This document shows, in pieces, positions 1 through 7,004 of a DNA stretch of 10,252 nucleotides. The position numbers were made by a program, and so were the translations under genes. The first letter of the stretch is position 1; the number at the start of each line of letters is the position of its first letter. Location: the NCBI GenBank assembly GCA_017882935.1, contig JADGOP010000048.1, forward strand, positions 1 to 10,252, written 5' to 3'. Below the pieces are notes generated by a model. The model was not told the DNA's origin, did no database searches, and saw only the letters and a program-made list of their open reading frames with translations. The stretch comes from Actinomycetota bacterium. Its GTDB lineage: Bacteria > Actinomycetota > Acidimicrobiia > Acidimicrobiales > Iamiaceae.

Positions 1-1209
1 GGCGGGCACCGTGGCGCTCGGCTGGCTCACGATGGTGACCGCGAAGCCCTTGCCGATGAGCGTGGAGCGGGCCGTCACGCCCGACTCACCGTGCACGTCG
101 GGGATGGTGACCGTGTCCGAGCCGCCGGCGCCGAGGCCCTTGTAGAAGAGGAAGATGATGCCGGCCAGGACGGCCAGCAGCAGCACGAGGGCCAGGATGA
201 ACCAGCCGGTGCGGCGGGGCTGGGCGGCGTCGTCGTACTCGCCGTACTCGTCGTAGCCGTAGGCGGGGGTGCCCCCGGGCGGCGTGTGCGGAGGCGCGCT
301 CGCGCCGACGGCGGCCACGGCTGCGGTGGCCGCGACCTCGGCCTCGTGCGGGCCGCTCTCGGCGAGGACCGGCTGGCCCTCGCGGAAGCGGCGGAGGTCG
401 GCGCGCAGGTCTTCCGCGGAGGGATAGCGGTTCGCCGGGTTCTTGGCGAGCAACTTCATGGTGACGGCTTCGTAGGCCGCGGGGACCTCGGGGTTCACGG
501 CCCGCGGCAGCTCGGCGTGCTCCTGCACGTGCTTGTAGGCCACGGCCACGGGGCTGTCGGCCTGGAACGGCGGCTTGCCGCACACCATCTCGTACATGAC
601 CACGCCGAGCGAGTAGAGGTCGCTGCGCGGATCGACGGCCTTGCCCTGCGCCTGCTCGGGCGAGAAGTAGGTGGCCGTGCCCATGACGGACCCGGCCTGC
701 GTGAGGTTGTCCTCGGCCGACGCGGAGATGGCGCGGGCGATGCCGAAGTCGGTCACCTTCACCACGCCCGACGACGAGATGAGCACGTTGCCCGGCTTGA
801 TGTCGCGGTGCACCACGCCGTTGCGGTGGGCGAAGCCGAGCGCGGCGGCCACGTCGGTGGCGACGTCGGCCGCGCGCTGGGGGTGCAGCGTGCCCTCGCT
901 GCGGAGGATGTCGGCCAGGCTGCGCCCGTCGACGTACTCCATCACGATGAAGTAGGTGCCCGACTCGCGGCCCCAGTCGTACACGCCCACGATGTTGGGG
1001 TGGTTCAGGTTGGCGGCGGCCTGCGCCTCGCGGCGGAACCGCTCGACGAACAGCTGGTCGGCGGCATATTCGGGGAACAGGATCTTGACGGCGACCGGGC
1101 GCTCGAGCAGCTGGTCCCGCGCGAGGACCACGTCGGCCATGCCACCGCGGGCGATCCGCCGATGCAGCTCGTAGCGCCCGTTGAGCACCACCGGTCCCTG
1201 GTCAGACAT
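1..1209 (-). CDS. pknB: PASTA-domain Ser/Thr protein kinase PknB (partial, 3' end outside window)
   Basis: Membrane kinase that phosphorylates Ser/Thr on cell-wall and division proteins. The frame is open from ATG at 1209 to base 1 (403 codons seen). Kinase domain is at about residues 13-275: glycine-rich loop IARGGMADV (19-27), VAVK Lys42, alpha-C Glu61, HRDIKPGN (134-141, catalytic Asp136), DFG (154-156), and activation segment ending GTATYFSPEQA (177-187). A juxtamembrane linker rich in Ala, Pro, Gly and Tyr follows (283-330), then one membrane helix (about 335-356) and the start of a first PASTA repeat (from about 366, VTIPDVHGESG). PASTA repeats bind muropeptides or lipid II in the family. 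Start choice: GGAG lies five bases before the ATG. It lies 86 bases downstream of pbpA, whereas the preceding genes overlap, so it may have its own promoter. Only Thr170 of the two activation-loop threonines known in mycobacterial PknB (T171, T173) is kept; the other is Ala172. The PASTA start favours PknB over PknA. Confidence 0.95.
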   Translation of the reverse strand, partial: MSDQGPVVLNGRYELHRRIARGGMADVVLARDQLLERPVAVKILFPEYAADQLFVERFRREAQAAANLNHPNIVGVYDWGRESGTYFIVMEYVDGRSLADILRSEGTLHPQRAADVATDVAAALGFAHRNGVVHRDIKPGNVLISSSGVVKVTDFGIARAISASAEDNLTQAGSVMGTATYFSPEQAQGKAVDPRSDLYSLGVVMYEMVCGKPPFQADSPVAVAYKHVQEHAELPRAVNPEVPAAYEAVTMKLLAKNPANRYPSAEDLRADLRRFREGQPVLAESGPHEAEVAATAAVAAVGASAPPHTPPGGTPAYGYDEYGEYDDAAQPRRTGWFILALVLLLAVLAGIIFLFYKGLGAGGSDTVTIPDVHGESGVTARSTLIGKGFAVTIVSQPSATVPA

Positions 1210-1218
1210 GCGCTCTCC

Positions 1219-1224
1219 AGCCTA
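1219..1224 (-). promoter_or_regulatory. Candidate -10 hexamer of pknB
   Basis: Read on the minus strand the hexamer is TAGGCT, nine bases before the pknB ATG, with a GGAG Shine-Dalgarno (1215-1218) in between. TANNNT fits the actinobacterial -10 pattern. No convincing -35 is visible. The start of transcription would fall within a few bases of the ATG, so the GGAG and the promoter cannot both be used for the same short transcript: GGAG would serve a longer read-through mRNA from pbpA. This is inference from position and pattern only. Confidence 0.3.
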
Positions 1225-1253
1225 GAGGTCGCCGGAGGGGGCGCCGGGTACGC

Positions 1254-1278
1254 CTCACCGGCGGTTGCGGCCGGCGAG
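1254..1278 (-). other. Hairpin in the pbpA-pknB gap
   Basis: In minus-strand RNA, CTCGCCGG (1278 to 1271) can pair with CCGGTGAG (1261 to 1254): eight pairs including one G-U, with a nine-base loop. It begins 17 bases after the pbpA stop codon. No U tract follows. It could slow or partly stop transcription between pbpA and pknB or protect the 3' end of the upstream message; the stem is too short for a firm terminator call. Confidence 0.35.
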
Positions 1279-1295
1279 CAACCGAGGTCGGTGCA

Positions 1296-2897
1296 TCAGT
1301 TGGCGGGGGTGGTCGACGGTGTCGTGCCGCCCGCCGGGTGGAGGATGGCGAGGGCCTTGGTGAGGATCTCGTGGGCGGCGGGACCGGCGACCGCGGCGCC
1401 CGTGGAGTTGTTGCCGTAGCCGGGCACGTCGGGGACGACCACGGCCACGACGACGTCGGGCATGGCCCCGACCGCTCCGCCCCACGCCACCATCCACGCG
1501 TTGTTGCTGCGGTTCTGTGGCGTGCCGCGCTCGGCGGTGCCCGTCTTGGCGCCCACGTCGAAGCCGGGCTCCTGCATGATCGTGGCCGTGCCGCTCTGCA
1601 CCACCTGGCGCATCGCGTCGCGCATGGTGGCGGCGCTCGCCGCGCTGATGGGGGTGCGCCAGGAGCGGATCGGGTAGGTCTCCACCAGGTCGCCCTTGGC
1701 GTCGCGCACCTCACGCAGCACGTGGGGCGCCATGATCACCCCGTTGTTGGCGATGGCCGAGGCCACGAGCGCCATCTCGAGGGGCGAGGCCTTCACGTCG
1801 GCCTGCCCGATCGACGACTGGGCCAGGATCGGCAGGTCGCGGGTGAAGTCGCGGGCCGGGTCGGACGACGACGCCGTCAGCGGTCGGAACGTGGACTCGG
1901 CGACGGGGCCGGGCAGGTCGATCGGCGGGGCGCCGTCGAAGCCGAAGCTGTCGGCGCCCTGCACCATGCCGCGCGGGCCGATGGTCTCGGTGCCCATCTG
2001 GGCGAAGGCGCTGTTGCACGACTGGGCGAGGATCGTGAAGAGCGTGCCGCCGCACGCCTCGCCGTCGAAGTTCGAGATGGGCGCGCCGTAGGGCACGGGA
2101 GCCTTGTAGAAGGTGGCGGTGGGGTACACGGGGTTGCTGGGCGTGACCTTGCCCGTCTGCACGCCGGTGGAGCCGGTGACGAGCTTGAACGTGGAGCCCG
2201 GCGTGTAGTTCTCCTGGTAGGGCTTGACGAGGAGCGGGTCGCCGGGAGCGTTGAGCAGGGCGTCGCGCTGCAGCCGCGCCACCGGGTTGCCGGGGGTGTC
2301 GTGGTGGCTCAGCGGGTTCGGGTCGTACGAGGGGTTGCTCCACATCGCCAGGATCGAGCCGGTCTTCGGGTCGAGGACCAGCGCCGACCCCTGCTTGGCG
2401 CCGAGGGCGTGGCGGGCGGTGGCCTGCAGGTCCTCGCGCACCGTGAGCGTGAGGTTGCCGGTGTGGTCGCGGGCGACGAAGAGGTCGGAGAAGGTGCGGA
2501 GCTGCTGGGTGGCGGTGTGGCCCGAGAGCTCGTCGTTGTACTCGCGCTCCACGCCGGACGCCCCGAACGTGAAGCTGAACGAGCCGGTGACCTGCCCGAA
2601 GAGCGAGCCCGTGGGGAAGACCCGCTGGTACTTGTAGCGGTCGTTGCTCGGCACCGACTTGGCGAGCACCACGCCGTCGGCGCTCGTGACCGTGCCGCGG
2701 TTCTGGCTGAAGTCGCGGGTGATGGCGCGCACGTTGCGGGGGTCGTTGTTGAGGTGCTGCTGGCAGCCGGAGCGGTCGTACGCGGCCACCAGGCCGGGGC
2801 ACGAGGTCTGTCCGACCTGGAGCAGGTTCACTTGCACGAACAGCACCAGGAAGCAGCCCATGAGGATGAGCGCGAGGCCACGGATCTGGCGGTTCAC
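1296..2897 (-). CDS. pbpA: Class B penicillin-binding protein PbpA (peptidoglycan D,D-transpeptidase)
   Basis: Cross-links peptidoglycan stem peptides outside the membrane, working with the SEDS polymerase encoded just upstream. The product is 533 residues, close to mycobacterial PbpA (about 490). A membrane anchor lies near the N-terminus (about 6-27, ending VQVNLLQVG). The dimerisation-type region follows, with the class B motif QNRGTVTSADGVVLA (65-79). The transpeptidase domain covers about 168-515 and carries all three active-site motifs: STFK (Ser235 nucleophile, Lys238), SCN (293-295) and KTGTAE (451-456). A Thr/Pro-rich tail ends the protein. Start: the frame stays open far upstream through rodA, but GTG at 2897 is right because it overlaps the rodA stop as GTGA, has GAGG seven bases upstream (2905-2908), and gives the family-typical MNRQIRGLALI start. 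Coupled translation with rodA is likely. Cysteines 33, 45, 282 and 294 fall in the external part; whether any form disulfides is not known. Confidence 0.96.
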   Translation of the reverse strand: MNRQIRGLALILMGCFLVLFVQVNLLQVGQTSCPGLVAAYDRSGCQQHLNNDPRNVRAITRDFSQNRGTVTSADGVVLAKSVPSNDRYKYQRVFPTGSLFGQVTGSFSFTFGASGVEREYNDELSGHTATQQLRTFSDLFVARDHTGNLTLTVREDLQATARHALGAKQGSALVLDPKTGSILAMWSNPSYDPNPLSHHDTPGNPVARLQRDALLNAPGDPLLVKPYQENYTPGSTFKLVTGSTGVQTGKVTPSNPVYPTATFYKAPVPYGAPISNFDGEACGGTLFTILAQSCNSAFAQMGTETIGPRGMVQGADSFGFDGAPPIDLPGPVAESTFRPLTASSSDPARDFTRDLPILAQSSIGQADVKASPLEMALVASAIANNGVIMAPHVLREVRDAKGDLVETYPIRSWRTPISAASAATMRDAMRQVVQSGTATIMQEPGFDVGAKTGTAERGTPQNRSNNAWMVAWGGAVGAMPDVVVAVVVPDVPGYGNNSTGAAVAGPAAHEILTKALAILHPAGGTTPSTTPAN

Positions 2898-4216
2898 CGG
2901 GCTGCCTCGTTGGCCAGGCGCTTGCGCGTCGACTCGTCGGACACCCGCATGAGCAGCGCGAGCAGGATGTAGCTCGAGACCAGCGACGAACCGCCGTAGG
3001 ACACGAACGGCAGGGCCACGCCGGTGAGCGGCAGCACGCGGGTGACGCCGGCGATGATGATGAACGACTGGAAGCCGAGCAGCGCGGTGACGCCCACGGC
3101 GAGCAGCTTGTCGAAGGCGCCGTCGGCCTGGGCCGCGATGCGCAGGCCCGCGCCGATGATCATGAGGTAGGCCGCGAGCACCAGGGTGCTGCCGAGCACG
3201 CCGAGCTCCTCCCCGATGACCGCGAAGATGAAGTCGTTCTGGCTCTCGGGCACGAGCCCCGGTGAGCCGAGGCCGAGGCCGGTGCCCGCCACGCCGCCCC
3301 ACGACATGGCGAACGCACCTTGCACGATCTGGTAGCCGTTGCGGTCGTAGCTCGCCCACGGGTTCAGCCAGATGGTGAAGCGCGCCCGCACGTGGGCGAC
3401 CTTGTGCCACGCCGCGTACGCTCCGGCGGCGAACAGGCCGAAGCCCACCACGAGGTACGTCGACCGCTCGGTGGCGACCCACAGCATCACGATGAACAAC
3501 GTGACGAGCAGCAGCGACTGGCCGAAGTCGTTCTCGAACACCAGCACCAGGAGCGCGATGCCGACCGCGGCCAGGATCGGGCCGAGGTGCTTGAGGTCGG
3601 GCAGCACCGGGCGGAAGCGGGGCCACGTGGCCATGCCGAGCAGCTCGCGCTTCTCGACCAGGTAGGCCGCCAGGAAGATGACCAGGCAGATCTTGGCGAC
3701 CTCGCCCGGTTGGAAGCTCATGGGCCCGAGGAACACCCAGACGCGGGCGCCGAGCACGGGCCGGCCGATGCCGGGCAGCAGGGGCAGCAGCAGCAGCCCC
3801 ACGCCCACGAGGGCGAACGTGTAGCGGTGGGCCTGCAGGTCGCGGGTGCGGCGCACCACGAGCAGCGTGAGGATGAAGGCGAGGATGCCGACGGCTGTCC
3901 ACGCGGCCTGGAGGCCGGCGAGCTTCTGGTCGAGGCGGGCGATCACCACGTAGCCCAGCCCGTTGAGCAGCCCCGCGACCGGCAGCAGGATGCCGTCGGC
4001 GGCGGGCGCCAGGCGGCGCACGGCGAGGTGGGCGATGAGGACGAGGCCCACCACCACGCCCAGGAAGGGCCCGATGTTGGCGGGGATCGACGCCGTGCGA
4101 CCGAGGCTCGCCAGCGTGTAGGCGCCGCCGATGATGACCGCGCTGAACAGGATGAGGCCCAACTCGCTCCGGCGACGGAGGCGGGGGAGCACGGCGCTGA
4201 GGGTGGCCGTGGTCAT
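2894..4216 (-). CDS. rodA: SEDS-family peptidoglycan glycosyltransferase RodA/FtsW
   Basis: Polytopic membrane enzyme that polymerises lipid II into glycan strands. The product is 440 residues with about ten hydrophobic helices, for example 19-38, 47-66, 76-93, 105-121, 131-148, 173-187, 212-227, 233-248, 253-270, 328-360, 369-390 and 396-424. SEDS signatures are clear: GPMSFQPGEVAKI (164-176), the segment with WLNPW (283-287), Asp290 and GYQIVQG (294-300), SQNDFIFAVIGEELG (325-339), and PLTGVALPFVSYGGSS (396-411). Asp290 sits where the catalytic aspartate of RodA/FtsW lies by motif alignment. Start: ATG at 4216 overlaps the pstP stop as ATGA; no Shine-Dalgarno is seen, so re-initiation after pstP is likely. 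The open frame runs on antisense to nothing real up to 5782, but that extension is a shadow of pstP in another frame. The pairing with pbpA matches the RodA-PbpA pair of the mycobacterial cluster; FtsW is the other possible name, as the families are close. Confidence 0.95.
   Translation of the reverse strand: MTTATLSAVLPRLRRRSELGLILFSAVIIGGAYTLASLGRTASIPANIGPFLGVVVGLVLIAHLAVRRLAPAADGILLPVAGLLNGLGYVVIARLDQKLAGLQAAWTAVGILAFILTLLVVRRTRDLQAHRYTFALVGVGLLLLPLLPGIGRPVLGARVWVFLGPMSFQPGEVAKICLVIFLAAYLVEKRELLGMATWPRFRPVLPDLKHLGPILAAVGIALLVLVFENDFGQSLLLVTLFIVMLWVATERSTYLVVGFGLFAAGAYAAWHKVAHVRARFTIWLNPWASYDRNGYQIVQGAFAMSWGGVAGTGLGLGSPGLVPESQNDFIFAVIGEELGVLGSTLVLAAYLMIIGAGLRIAAQADGAFDKLLAVGVTALLGFQSFIIIAGVTRVLPLTGVALPFVSYGGSSLVSSYILLALLMRVSDESTRKRLANEAAR
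2905..2908 (-). promoter_or_regulatory. Shine-Dalgarno deciding the pbpA GTG start
   Basis: On the minus strand GAGG is followed by seven bases and then the GTG at 2897. It lies inside the last codons of rodA. Together with the GTGA overlap it supports this GTG over the in-frame codons further upstream. Confidence 0.6.
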
Positions 4217-5742
4217 GGCGTGGTGGTGGCCGTGCGTCTTCCGCCCGCGGTGGTGGTGGGGTGCTTCGTGGCGCCGTGGACCGTGGTGGTGGGGCGCGCC
4301 GGCTTGACGGTGGTGGTCGGCACCGGGGTCTTGGGCGTGGCGTGGGCGCACTCGGTAGGAAGCGTGGTGGAGGGACCGGCGAGCGACCCGGCCACCGTCG
4401 TGGTGGTGGCGGTGGAGGGGGCGACGGCCTGCTCGCAGATGACCTTGCGGATGTTGGTCACGTAGGCCTCGGCGTCGCTGCGGCTCGACCACACCTTGCC
4501 GGTGTCGAGCGAGTCGACGAACAGGCCGGGGACCTGGCTGCGCGCCACGCCGGTGCTCTCGACGTAGGTCGGTTGGAACCAGAGGAACCCGCCGGGACGG
4601 CCCTTGTAGATCGTGACCGTGTCGCCGCCGTCGTAGCCCACGAAGTAGGCGCCGCGGCCGTACCAGGCGAGCGCACCGAGGACGGCGCCGACCACGGCGA
4701 TCATCAACAGGATGAACAGCGCGGTGCGCCAGGTGAAGCTGCGGGCCTTCAGCTCGGGTGCAGCCGGCGCGGGGGGCGTGGCAGCCGCAGCCGCAGCCGC
4801 ACCCGCACCGCCGAGCGTCGCCGTGGCCATGGCGCCGGCGGCGGCCGCGTCGTCGGCGCGCGCCTTGCGGCGGCCGCGCTTCTTGTCCTTCGCCGCGTCG
4901 GCACCTGCCGGGCTCGAGGCGGGGGCTTGGTCGGCGGTGGTGAACCCCGCCACGTCGGGCGCACGCTTGTCGCGGGTGCGGATGGGGGCCGTGCCGGCGA
5001 GGGCGGCCCGCTCGGCGCGACCGTCGTCGTCGACGACCTCGACGATGACGCACGTGATGTTGTCGCGGCCACCGTTCTCGTTGGCGAGCCGGACCAGCTC
5101 GTGGGCGGCCTCGTCGGGGTCGGCCAGGCGGCGCAGCGTGGCGGCGATGCGATCGGGCGCGACTTCGTTGAACAGGCCGTCGGAGCAGAGGATGAAGCGG
5201 TCGCCGGTGTGCGGGATGACGCTGAACTCGTCGACGTCGACGCGGGGTGCGATGCCCAGCGCCCGGGTGACGATGTTGCGCTGCGGGTGGACCGCGGCCT
5301 CCTCGGCGGTGATGCGGCCCTCCTGCAGCATGTCCTCGACCAGGCTGTGGTCGCGGGTGAGCTGGATCAGGTCGTCGTCGCGGAGGAGGTAGACGCGCGA
5401 GTCGCCCACGTTCACCACGGCCAGCTCCTCGTCGCCGTCGTCGCTCACGACGGCCACGGCGCAGAGGGTGGTGCCCATGCCGCGCAGGTCGGGGTCGTTG
5501 CGGGCCCGGTCGAAGATGACGTGGTTGGCCTGCTGCACGCTGCTGAGCAGGGCGTCGGGGGTGGGGTCGGCGGCCAGGTGCTGGAGGGCATCGACCGCCA
5601 TGGCCGACGCCACCTCGCCCCCACGGTGGCCGCCCATGCCGTCGGCGACCGCGAACAGGGTGTCGGCGACGAGGAAGGAGTCCTGGTTGTTGGTGCGGAT
5701 GCGGCCGGTATCCGTGGCCGAGCCGACGCGGAGTGAGGTCAT
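4213..5742 (-). CDS. pstP: Membrane PP2C-family Ser/Thr phosphatase PstP
   Basis: Metal-dependent phosphatase that removes phosphate from PknB and from its substrates and FHA partners. The product is 509 residues, near the length of mycobacterial PstP (about 514). The PP2C domain spans about 5-237 with RTNNQDS (16-22), VADGMGGHRGGEVAS (32-46; Asp34 and Gly35 at the metal site), GMGTTL (88-93), VNVGDSRVYL (110-119), LTRDHS (128-133), CSDGL (186-190; Asp188) and GGRDNIT (224-230; Asp227). A charged and Ala-rich linker (240-335) leads to one membrane helix (about 338-361). The external part (362-509) ends in a Thr-rich tail with repeated TTTV/TTTT blocks and holds two cysteines, 436 and 465, that could form a disulfide. 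Start: ATG at 5742 overlaps the fhaB stop as ATGA and has GGAG five bases upstream (5748-5751). The tail is low in complexity and likely varies between relatives. Confidence 0.95.
   Translation of the reverse strand: MTSLRVGSATDTGRIRTNNQDSFLVADTLFAVADGMGGHRGGEVASAMAVDALQHLAADPTPDALLSSVQQANHVIFDRARNDPDLRGMGTTLCAVAVVSDDGDEELAVVNVGDSRVYLLRDDDLIQLTRDHSLVEDMLQEGRITAEEAAVHPQRNIVTRALGIAPRVDVDEFSVIPHTGDRFILCSDGLFNEVAPDRIAATLRRLADPDEAAHELVRLANENGGRDNITCVIVEVVDDDGRAERAALAGTAPIRTRDKRAPDVAGFTTADQAPASSPAGADAAKDKKRGRRKARADDAAAAGAMATATLGGAGAAAAAAATPPAPAAPELKARSFTWRTALFILLMIAVVGAVLGALAWYGRGAYFVGYDGGDTVTIYKGRPGGFLWFQPTYVESTGVARSQVPGLFVDSLDTGKVWSSRSDAEAYVTNIRKVICEQAVAPSTATTTTVAGSLAGPSTTLPTECAHATPKTPVPTTTVKPARPTTTVHGATKHPTTTAGGRRTATTTP
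4220..4417 (+). repeat. Scattered GTGGTGGT blocks encoding the Thr-rich PstP tail
   Basis: Blocks of GTGGTGGTG occur at about 4220-4229, 4250-4260, 4283-4294, 4309-4317 and 4399-4408 on the plus strand. On the coding (minus) strand they are ACC runs giving Thr-Thr-Thr. This is a coding microsatellite-like region, not a separate element; length change by slippage in steps of three would keep the frame. Confidence 0.7.
4781..4804 (+). repeat. Short tandem GCAGCC repeat in the PstP linker
   Basis: Three exact copies of GCAGCC (4781-4798) and a fourth with one change (GCACCC, 4799-4804). In the coding direction it gives the Ala/Gly-rich linker at about residues 312-320 of PstP. It is likely a slippage product in an unconstrained linker. 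Confidence 0.6.
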
Positions 5743-6212
5743 CCGAGCTCCATGACGGTGTTGCCGACCTGGAGCCGGTCACCCCGCTGGATCACCAGCG
5801 GGCCCGTGACCTTCTGCCGGTTGAGCCACGTGCCGTTGGTCGACCCCAGGTCCTCGACCAGGAGCTGGCCGTCGCGGACGTAGAGGCGGGCATGGAGCTG
5901 TGACGCGTAGGTGTCGTCGAGGGTGACCTGGCAGCCCGCGGCCCGACCGACGGTGACCTCGTCGCCCAGCGCGAACACGCGCCCGGCCTGGTCGGCGGGC
6001 TCGACGACGGTGAGGTGGGGCTCCTGGTGCCTGCCGCGGGACTTGTGCTTGGCCTTGGAGGCCTCGCGGCCCGACTTGCGCGACGTCTTGCCGGCCGGGA
6101 CCAGGGCCGGGCCACGCACCTCGACCCACACCGCGCGCAGGACGCGGAAGAAGAACAGGTACAGGAGTACCAGGAGGCAGATCTTCAGGATGTTGAGCAG
6201 TTGCTCCGACAT
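5739..6212 (-). CDS. fhaB: Membrane-anchored FHA-domain protein FhaB (FipA-like)
   Basis: Adaptor that binds phosphothreonine peptides made by PknA/PknB; mycobacterial FhaB/FipA (155 residues) acts in division under stress. The product is 157 residues. One membrane helix sits at the N-terminus (about 7-28), followed by a basic linker (41-62, rich in Lys, Arg and Ser) and an FHA domain (about 68-157). FHA core residues are present: Gly89-Arg90, SQLH (104-107; Ser104 and His107), and EDLGSTNGT (120-128; Asn126-Gly127). The start is ATG at 6212 with no Shine-Dalgarno; a TAAGCT hexamer nine bases upstream suggests an almost leaderless mRNA. The stop overlaps the pstP start, so it heads the overlapping unit fhaB-pstP-rodA-pbpA. 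The order fhaA-fhaB-pstP-rodA-pbpA is the conserved actinobacterial one. Confidence 0.95.
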   Translation of the reverse strand: MSEQLLNILKICLLVLLYLFFFRVLRAVWVEVRGPALVPAGKTSRKSGREASKAKHKSRGRHQEPHLTVVEPADQAGRVFALGDEVTVGRAAGCQVTLDDTYASQLHARLYVRDGQLLVEDLGSTNGTWLNRQKVTGPLVIQRGDRLQVGNTVMELG

Positions 6213-6221
6213 CAGCCGCGG

Positions 6222-6227
6222 AGCTTA
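6222..6227 (-). promoter_or_regulatory. Candidate -10 hexamer of the fhaB-pstP-rodA-pbpA unit
   Basis: TAAGCT on the minus strand lies nine bases before the fhaB ATG. The spacing puts the expected transcription start two to four bases before the ATG, and no ribosome site exists in between, which fits a leaderless start. No clear -35 is seen. The same layout appears before fhaA and pknB. Confidence 0.4.
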
Positions 6228-6336
6228 GGGGCAGGGTCGCCGCAGACCGCCCCACCGGGGCGTGCCACCGCGACGTCGAGGGGGGCGCGCCCACACCCGC
6301 GTGGGGGTGCCGGGGAGGGGCACGACCCGTGCGCGG

Positions 6337-6996
6337 TCAGGACGCCTCGAAGCGGAGGACCGTGTTCCCGAAGGTGATCTGGTCGCCTCCGTCGAGCTCG
6401 TGGTTGGCGATGCGGATGCCGTTCACCCGGGTGCCGTTGGTGGACTGCAGGTCGACCACCACGTAGCCGGTGCCGACCGGTCGGATCTCGGCGTGGTTGC
6501 GGCTGACGTTGGGGTCGGCCAGCACGATGGTGGAGTTGGGTGTGCGCCCCACCGTCACCACCTCCTCACCGAGCGGGAGCCGTTCGCCGGACGGGAGGAT
6601 GAGGGTGCCCGGACCGGCGCCCGCCGGGCCCTCACGGAGTCGGGCGTCGATGATGAACGAGCCGGTGCGGAGGGTGTCGTCGACCACCAGCTCGGCCTCG
6701 ACGTGGCCCACGAAGGTGTAGCCCTCGTCGTGGGCGTGGTCGCGGGCCGCCTCGGCCAGCTCGGAGCAGAGCGTCTCGTGGATCTCGGCGAACTGGTCGT
6801 AGTCGACCTGGCTCAGCCACACCGTGAAGTGGTTCGGGACGATGGTGCGGCCCCGCACGTCGACGCTGCGGTTCATGTCGAGCTCGCGCACCAGCCGGCG
6901 GCCGATCTCGACCGGACGGAGGGTGCTGCGGAACACGCGGCCGAAGACGCCTTCGACCATGCTCTCGAGCCGGCGTTCGAAGCCGCGTGCTGCCAT
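6337..6996 (-). CDS. fhaA: FhaA: DUF3662 plus FHA domain protein
   Basis: Cytoplasmic phosphothreonine-binding protein; mycobacterial FhaA binds the phosphorylated pseudokinase domain of MviN/MurJ and restrains peptidoglycan synthesis. The product is 219 residues. The N-terminal DUF3662 domain (about 3-115) shows FERRLESMVEGVFGRVFRS (6-24), RPVEIGRRLVRELD (27-40), VPNHFTVWLS (53-62) and YTFVGHVEAEL (93-103). An FHA domain follows directly (about 128-219) with Gly150-Arg151, SRNH (165-168) and DLQSTNGTRVNG (182-193; Asn187). The linker between domains is only about ten residues, while the mycobacterial protein (about 527 residues) has a long disordered linker. Start: ATG at 6996, with TATCGT eight bases upstream and no Shine-Dalgarno. 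A 124-base gap separates it from fhaB. Confidence 0.94.
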   Translation of the reverse strand: MAARGFERRLESMVEGVFGRVFRSTLRPVEIGRRLVRELDMNRSVDVRGRTIVPNHFTVWLSQVDYDQFAEIHETLCSELAEAARDHAHDEGYTFVGHVEAELVVDDTLRTGSFIIDARLREGPAGAGPGTLILPSGERLPLGEEVVTVGRTPNSTIVLADPNVSRNHAEIRPVGTGYVVVDLQSTNGTRVNGIRIANHELDGGDQITFGNTVLRFEAS

Positions 6997-7004
6997 GGGC
7001 CGAA

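Noticed and set aside
91-1419. Long plus-strand open frame (442 codons) opposite pknB
   Set aside because: Antisense shadow of pknB. The minus strand reads a complete kinase motif set; the plus frame has biased Gly/Val/Arg/His composition and no motif.
1338-2972. Plus-strand open frame of 544 codons opposite pbpA
   Set aside because: Antisense to a transpeptidase with all catalytic motifs; composition is typical of a GC-rich shadow frame.
2898-3902. N-terminal extension of the pbpA frame across rodA
   Set aside because: Arg/Pro/His-rich non-protein-like sequence overlapping most of rodA in another frame; the GTG at 2897 with GAGG and the GTGA overlap is the credible start.
4261-5736. Plus-strand open frame of 491 codons opposite pstP
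   Set aside because: Antisense shadow of the PP2C phosphatase; no motif and no ribosome site.
4217-5782. N-terminal extension of the rodA frame across pstP
   Set aside because: Low-complexity Arg/His-rich translation out of frame with pstP; RodA homologues begin near the ATG at 4216.
6290-6309. Possible terminator after fhaA (CCCAC/GTGGG stem)
   Set aside because: Only five pairs with competing alternatives and no U tract; expected by chance in this GC-rich gap.
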